Below are positions 55,489-57,131 of a stretch of DNA of 57,131 bases, piece after piece (position 1 is the first letter of the stretch; the number at the start of each line of letters is the position of its first letter). The notes beneath the pieces are model-generated. The model was not told the origin of the DNA and ran no database searches. It was given only the letters and a program-made list of their open reading frames with translations. Both the position numbers and the translations under genes were made by a program. Location: contig CAWKIA010000006.1 of NCBI GenBank assembly GCA_963849635.1, forward strand, positions 1 to 57,131, written 5' to 3'. The DNA is from CAVRUD01 sp963849635 (GTDB lineage: Bacteria; Chloroflexota; Chloroflexia; Thermomicrobiales; UBA6265).

Positions 55489-56433
55489 TTACCAACGCAC
55501 GCGCCGGCTCGCGCGCTCCCGCAGGTAGATGGCCACCGAGTTCAATGCGAGGAGCAGGATCATCATCACGATGATGCCCGCCGCGGCGAACTGCCGGATA
55601 TCTTCCTGCGCATTGCCTAGGAGGTTGAATACCTGGACGGGCAGGGGCGAATAACCGTCGCTCAGAGAATCCGGGACGTAGGTAATGTACAGTGCCGCGC
55701 CCGCCACCAGAATCGGCGCAGTCTCGCCGATCGCCCGGGCGACTGCCAAGATCGTGCCGGTCAGAATGCCAGGCGCGGCCGCCGGCAGGACATGATGCCA
55801 GACAACCTGCCAGGGCGTCGCGCCCAGTGCATACCCGGCCTGTCGCAGCGAGAGCGGCACCGCCCGGATGGCTTCCTGAGCTGAGATGATGATGATCGGC
55901 AGGACGAGAAGCCCAAGTGTCAATCCACCTGCCAACAGCGTCCGGCCCAGAAAATCCCGCCCGAAGAACTCGACAAGCAGTCCCAGACCGAGCAAACCGT
56001 AGACAACAGATGGCACACCCGCCAGATTCGCGATGTTGACCTGTACAGTGCGGGTGAACCAGTTGTCCGGTGAATATTCCTCAAGGTAGATCGCCGCACC
56101 GATGCCCACCGGAATGGCAAATCCCGCCGAGATGGCCACGAGCCAGAGCGTACTGATGATGCCGTTGTAGTACCCTGCCCGGCCATCGGCGATCCTGCTT
56201 TCAGTCTGGCTGATGTTCTCTCGCAGCAGGCTCCAATCGAGCGCTCCCCAACCCTGACTAACAACCCGCGCAAGCAGGACCAGCAGAATGAGTCCAGCCG
56301 ATGCCGTCGCCGCAAAGAAAATCACTTTTGCGACTTCGGCCCGGATTTGACGCCGCCGCAATTGGGGCCCCGTCGAAAACGAGATCGGCGCATTCTGGGT
56401 ACCGGTTTCCGTGGTGGATGTAATCGAACTCAC
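55489..56433 (-). CDS. pstA: Phosphate ABC transporter permease PstA
   Basis: A 314-residue permease with six membrane segments (first at FFAATASAGLILLVLLARVV, given in part) and the permease signature EAIRAVPLSLRQAGYALGATPWQVVWHHVLPAAAPGILTG, given in part, that docks on PstB. ATG 56433 overlaps the pstC stop by four bases (ATGA), so the two are coupled. Confidence 0.96.
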   Translation of the reverse strand: MSSITSTTETGTQNAPISFSTGPQLRRRQIRAEVAKVIFFAATASAGLILLVLLARVVSQGWGALDWSLLRENISQTESRIADGRAGYYNGIISTLWLVAISAGFAIPVGIGAAIYLEEYSPDNWFTRTVQVNIANLAGVPSVVYGLLGLGLLVEFFGRDFLGRTLLAGGLTLGLLVLPIIIISAQEAIRAVPLSLRQAGYALGATPWQVVWHHVLPAAAPGILTGTILAVARAIGETAPILVAGAALYITYVPDSLSDGYSPLPVQVFNLLGNAQEDIRQFAAAGIIVMMILLLALNSVAIYLRERASRRVRW

Positions 56434-57131
56434 TGGTAGGCCTCCCGGAAACGAGCGACGAAGGCCCGGCTGATGAGATTGAGCACGAGCGTGATAACGA
56501 ACAAGGTCAATCCAACCGCGAAGAGCGAGTAGTAGCGCGGGTCAGATCGCGACGTTTCGCCTTGGAGAACGCTAACGATGTAGCTGGTCATCGCCTGGGC
56601 GCTGGCTAGCGGGTCAGTCGGCACATCGCCAGACCGTGCGCCGCCGGCGACCACGATGATCATCGTCTCGCCAACTGCCCGGCCGAACGCCAGGATGATC
56701 GAGGCAACAATGCCCGAGATCGCCGCCGGGAAGATGACCCTTGAGGATGTCTCGAACTTGGTGGCGCCGAGCGCATATGACGCCTCCCGAAGAGACCTCG
56801 GCACCGCCTTCAGGGCGTCCTCTGACATGGAAGCCACCAGGGGAATGATCAGGATGCCAATTGCAATGCCCGCAGAGAGGACGTTGTAGATGCTCATTGT
56901 CGAGAAGATGCGCTGGAATACTTCCGGCGTCAGGAACGTCAATGCGAAGAACCCATAGACAATTGTCGGGACACCAGCGAGTACTTCGAGCACGGGCTTG
57001 ACGACTGTTCGCACCTTGGCAGGCGCGTATTCGGCCAGGTATATCGCGGTCATCAGGCCGATCGGCACCGCCACAATCATTGCGATCAGGGCGTAGGTCA
57101 ATGTGGCCGAAACCAACGGCAGAACACCCCA
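56430..57131 (-). CDS. pstC: Phosphate ABC transporter permease PstC, 5' part outside the window
   Basis: The C-terminal 233 residues of PstC; the reading is open to the edge at 57131 and the N-terminus lies beyond. Membrane segments, a periplasmic loop and the EAA-type motif SEDALKAVPRSLREASYALGATKFETS, given in part, are visible. The length of the missing part is probably 70-100 residues. The order pstC-pstA-pstB-phoU is the standard operon; pstS is not in the window. Confidence 0.95.
   Translation of the reverse strand, partial: WGVLPLVSATLTYALIAMIVAVPIGLMTAIYLAEYAPAKVRTVVKPVLEVLAGVPTIVYGFFALTFLTPEVFQRIFSTMSIYNVLSAGIAIGILIIPLVASMSEDALKAVPRSLREASYALGATKFETSSRVIFPAAISGIVASIILAFGRAVGETMIIVVAGGARSGDVPTDPLASAQAMTSYIVSVLQGETSRSDPRYYSLFAVGLTLFVITLVLNLISRAFVARFREAYQ

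Overview
The window looks like a chromosomal piece of a high-GC bacterium of the phylum Chloroflexota, most likely of the Thermomicrobia/Sphaerobacter type. This is inferred from gene content and style: a dnaB gene followed by DnaD-like and DnaI-like loader genes, CdaA/CdaR, Thermomicrobiales-like secretion signals, strong GGAGG ribosome binding sites and many GTG starts. No 16S rRNA is present to confirm it.

Layout. Bases 1-5.3 kb are visibly GC-richer than the rest. They hold a broken LuxR-type ATPase regulator, a DUF3291 protein, a LeuA/HMGL-like synthase and a LeuB-like dehydrogenase whose 3' part is missing. A 61-62 base direct repeat flanks the last two genes, and next to it lie an integrase remnant, a small zinc-finger ORF and a tRNA 3'-half (to 6.4 kb): the scar of an integration or rearrangement, or an assembly join. 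From 6.5 to 14.5 kb, mostly on the minus strand, are a BBE-type FAD oxidase and a moxR-DUF58-transglutaminase-rbsK operon; two tRNA-Ser genes lie on the plus strand in between. From 14.7 to 29.2 kb on the plus strand run polA, fmdB-like, cysS, rlmB, a secreted amidase with SH3 repeats, rplI, dnaB, a DnaD/DnaI loader pair, cdaA and cdaR. From 36.3 kb down to 29.3 kb on the minus strand is a translation block: tRNA-Tyr, tRNA-Thr, tuf, rpmG, tRNA-Trp, secE, nusG, rplK, rplA, rplJ, rplL, then tRNA-Pro and an ANTAR response regulator; rpoBC does not follow rplL. From 36.5 to 39.7 kb is an accessory stretch with an orphan SOS-type operator, a secreted cysteine-rich repeat protein with a threonine stalk, a hydrolase remnant and a tRNA-Thr. 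From 39.8 to 57.1 kb are an FAD oxidoreductase, an isocitrate dehydrogenase-like gene, gpmI, a metal-binding lipoprotein-like protein with a DtxR regulator, a glutaredoxin-PDZ fusion, MgtC-like, trmH, a DUF624-like membrane protein, a lytic transglycosylase, a SprT-like protein, an M14 peptidase overlapping a receiver protein, and phoU-pstB-pstA-pstC (pstC cut by the window end).

Quality warning. Several conserved genes carry frameshifts: LuxR-type, transglutaminase, cysS with about ten, dnaI-like, FAD oxidoreductase, idh-like, gpmI with many, and the transglycosylase. Several shifts sit at homopolymers and others alternate in direction while codon structure is kept, which points to consensus errors in a draft or metagenome assembly more than to true decay. 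Essential genes such as cysS make this the preferred reading.

The most promising novel items are the five-repeat cysteine-rich secreted protein with its upstream direct repeats, a palindrome shared just downstream of two well-formed promoters, the glutaredoxin-PDZ fusion, and a consensus SOS box without a gene.
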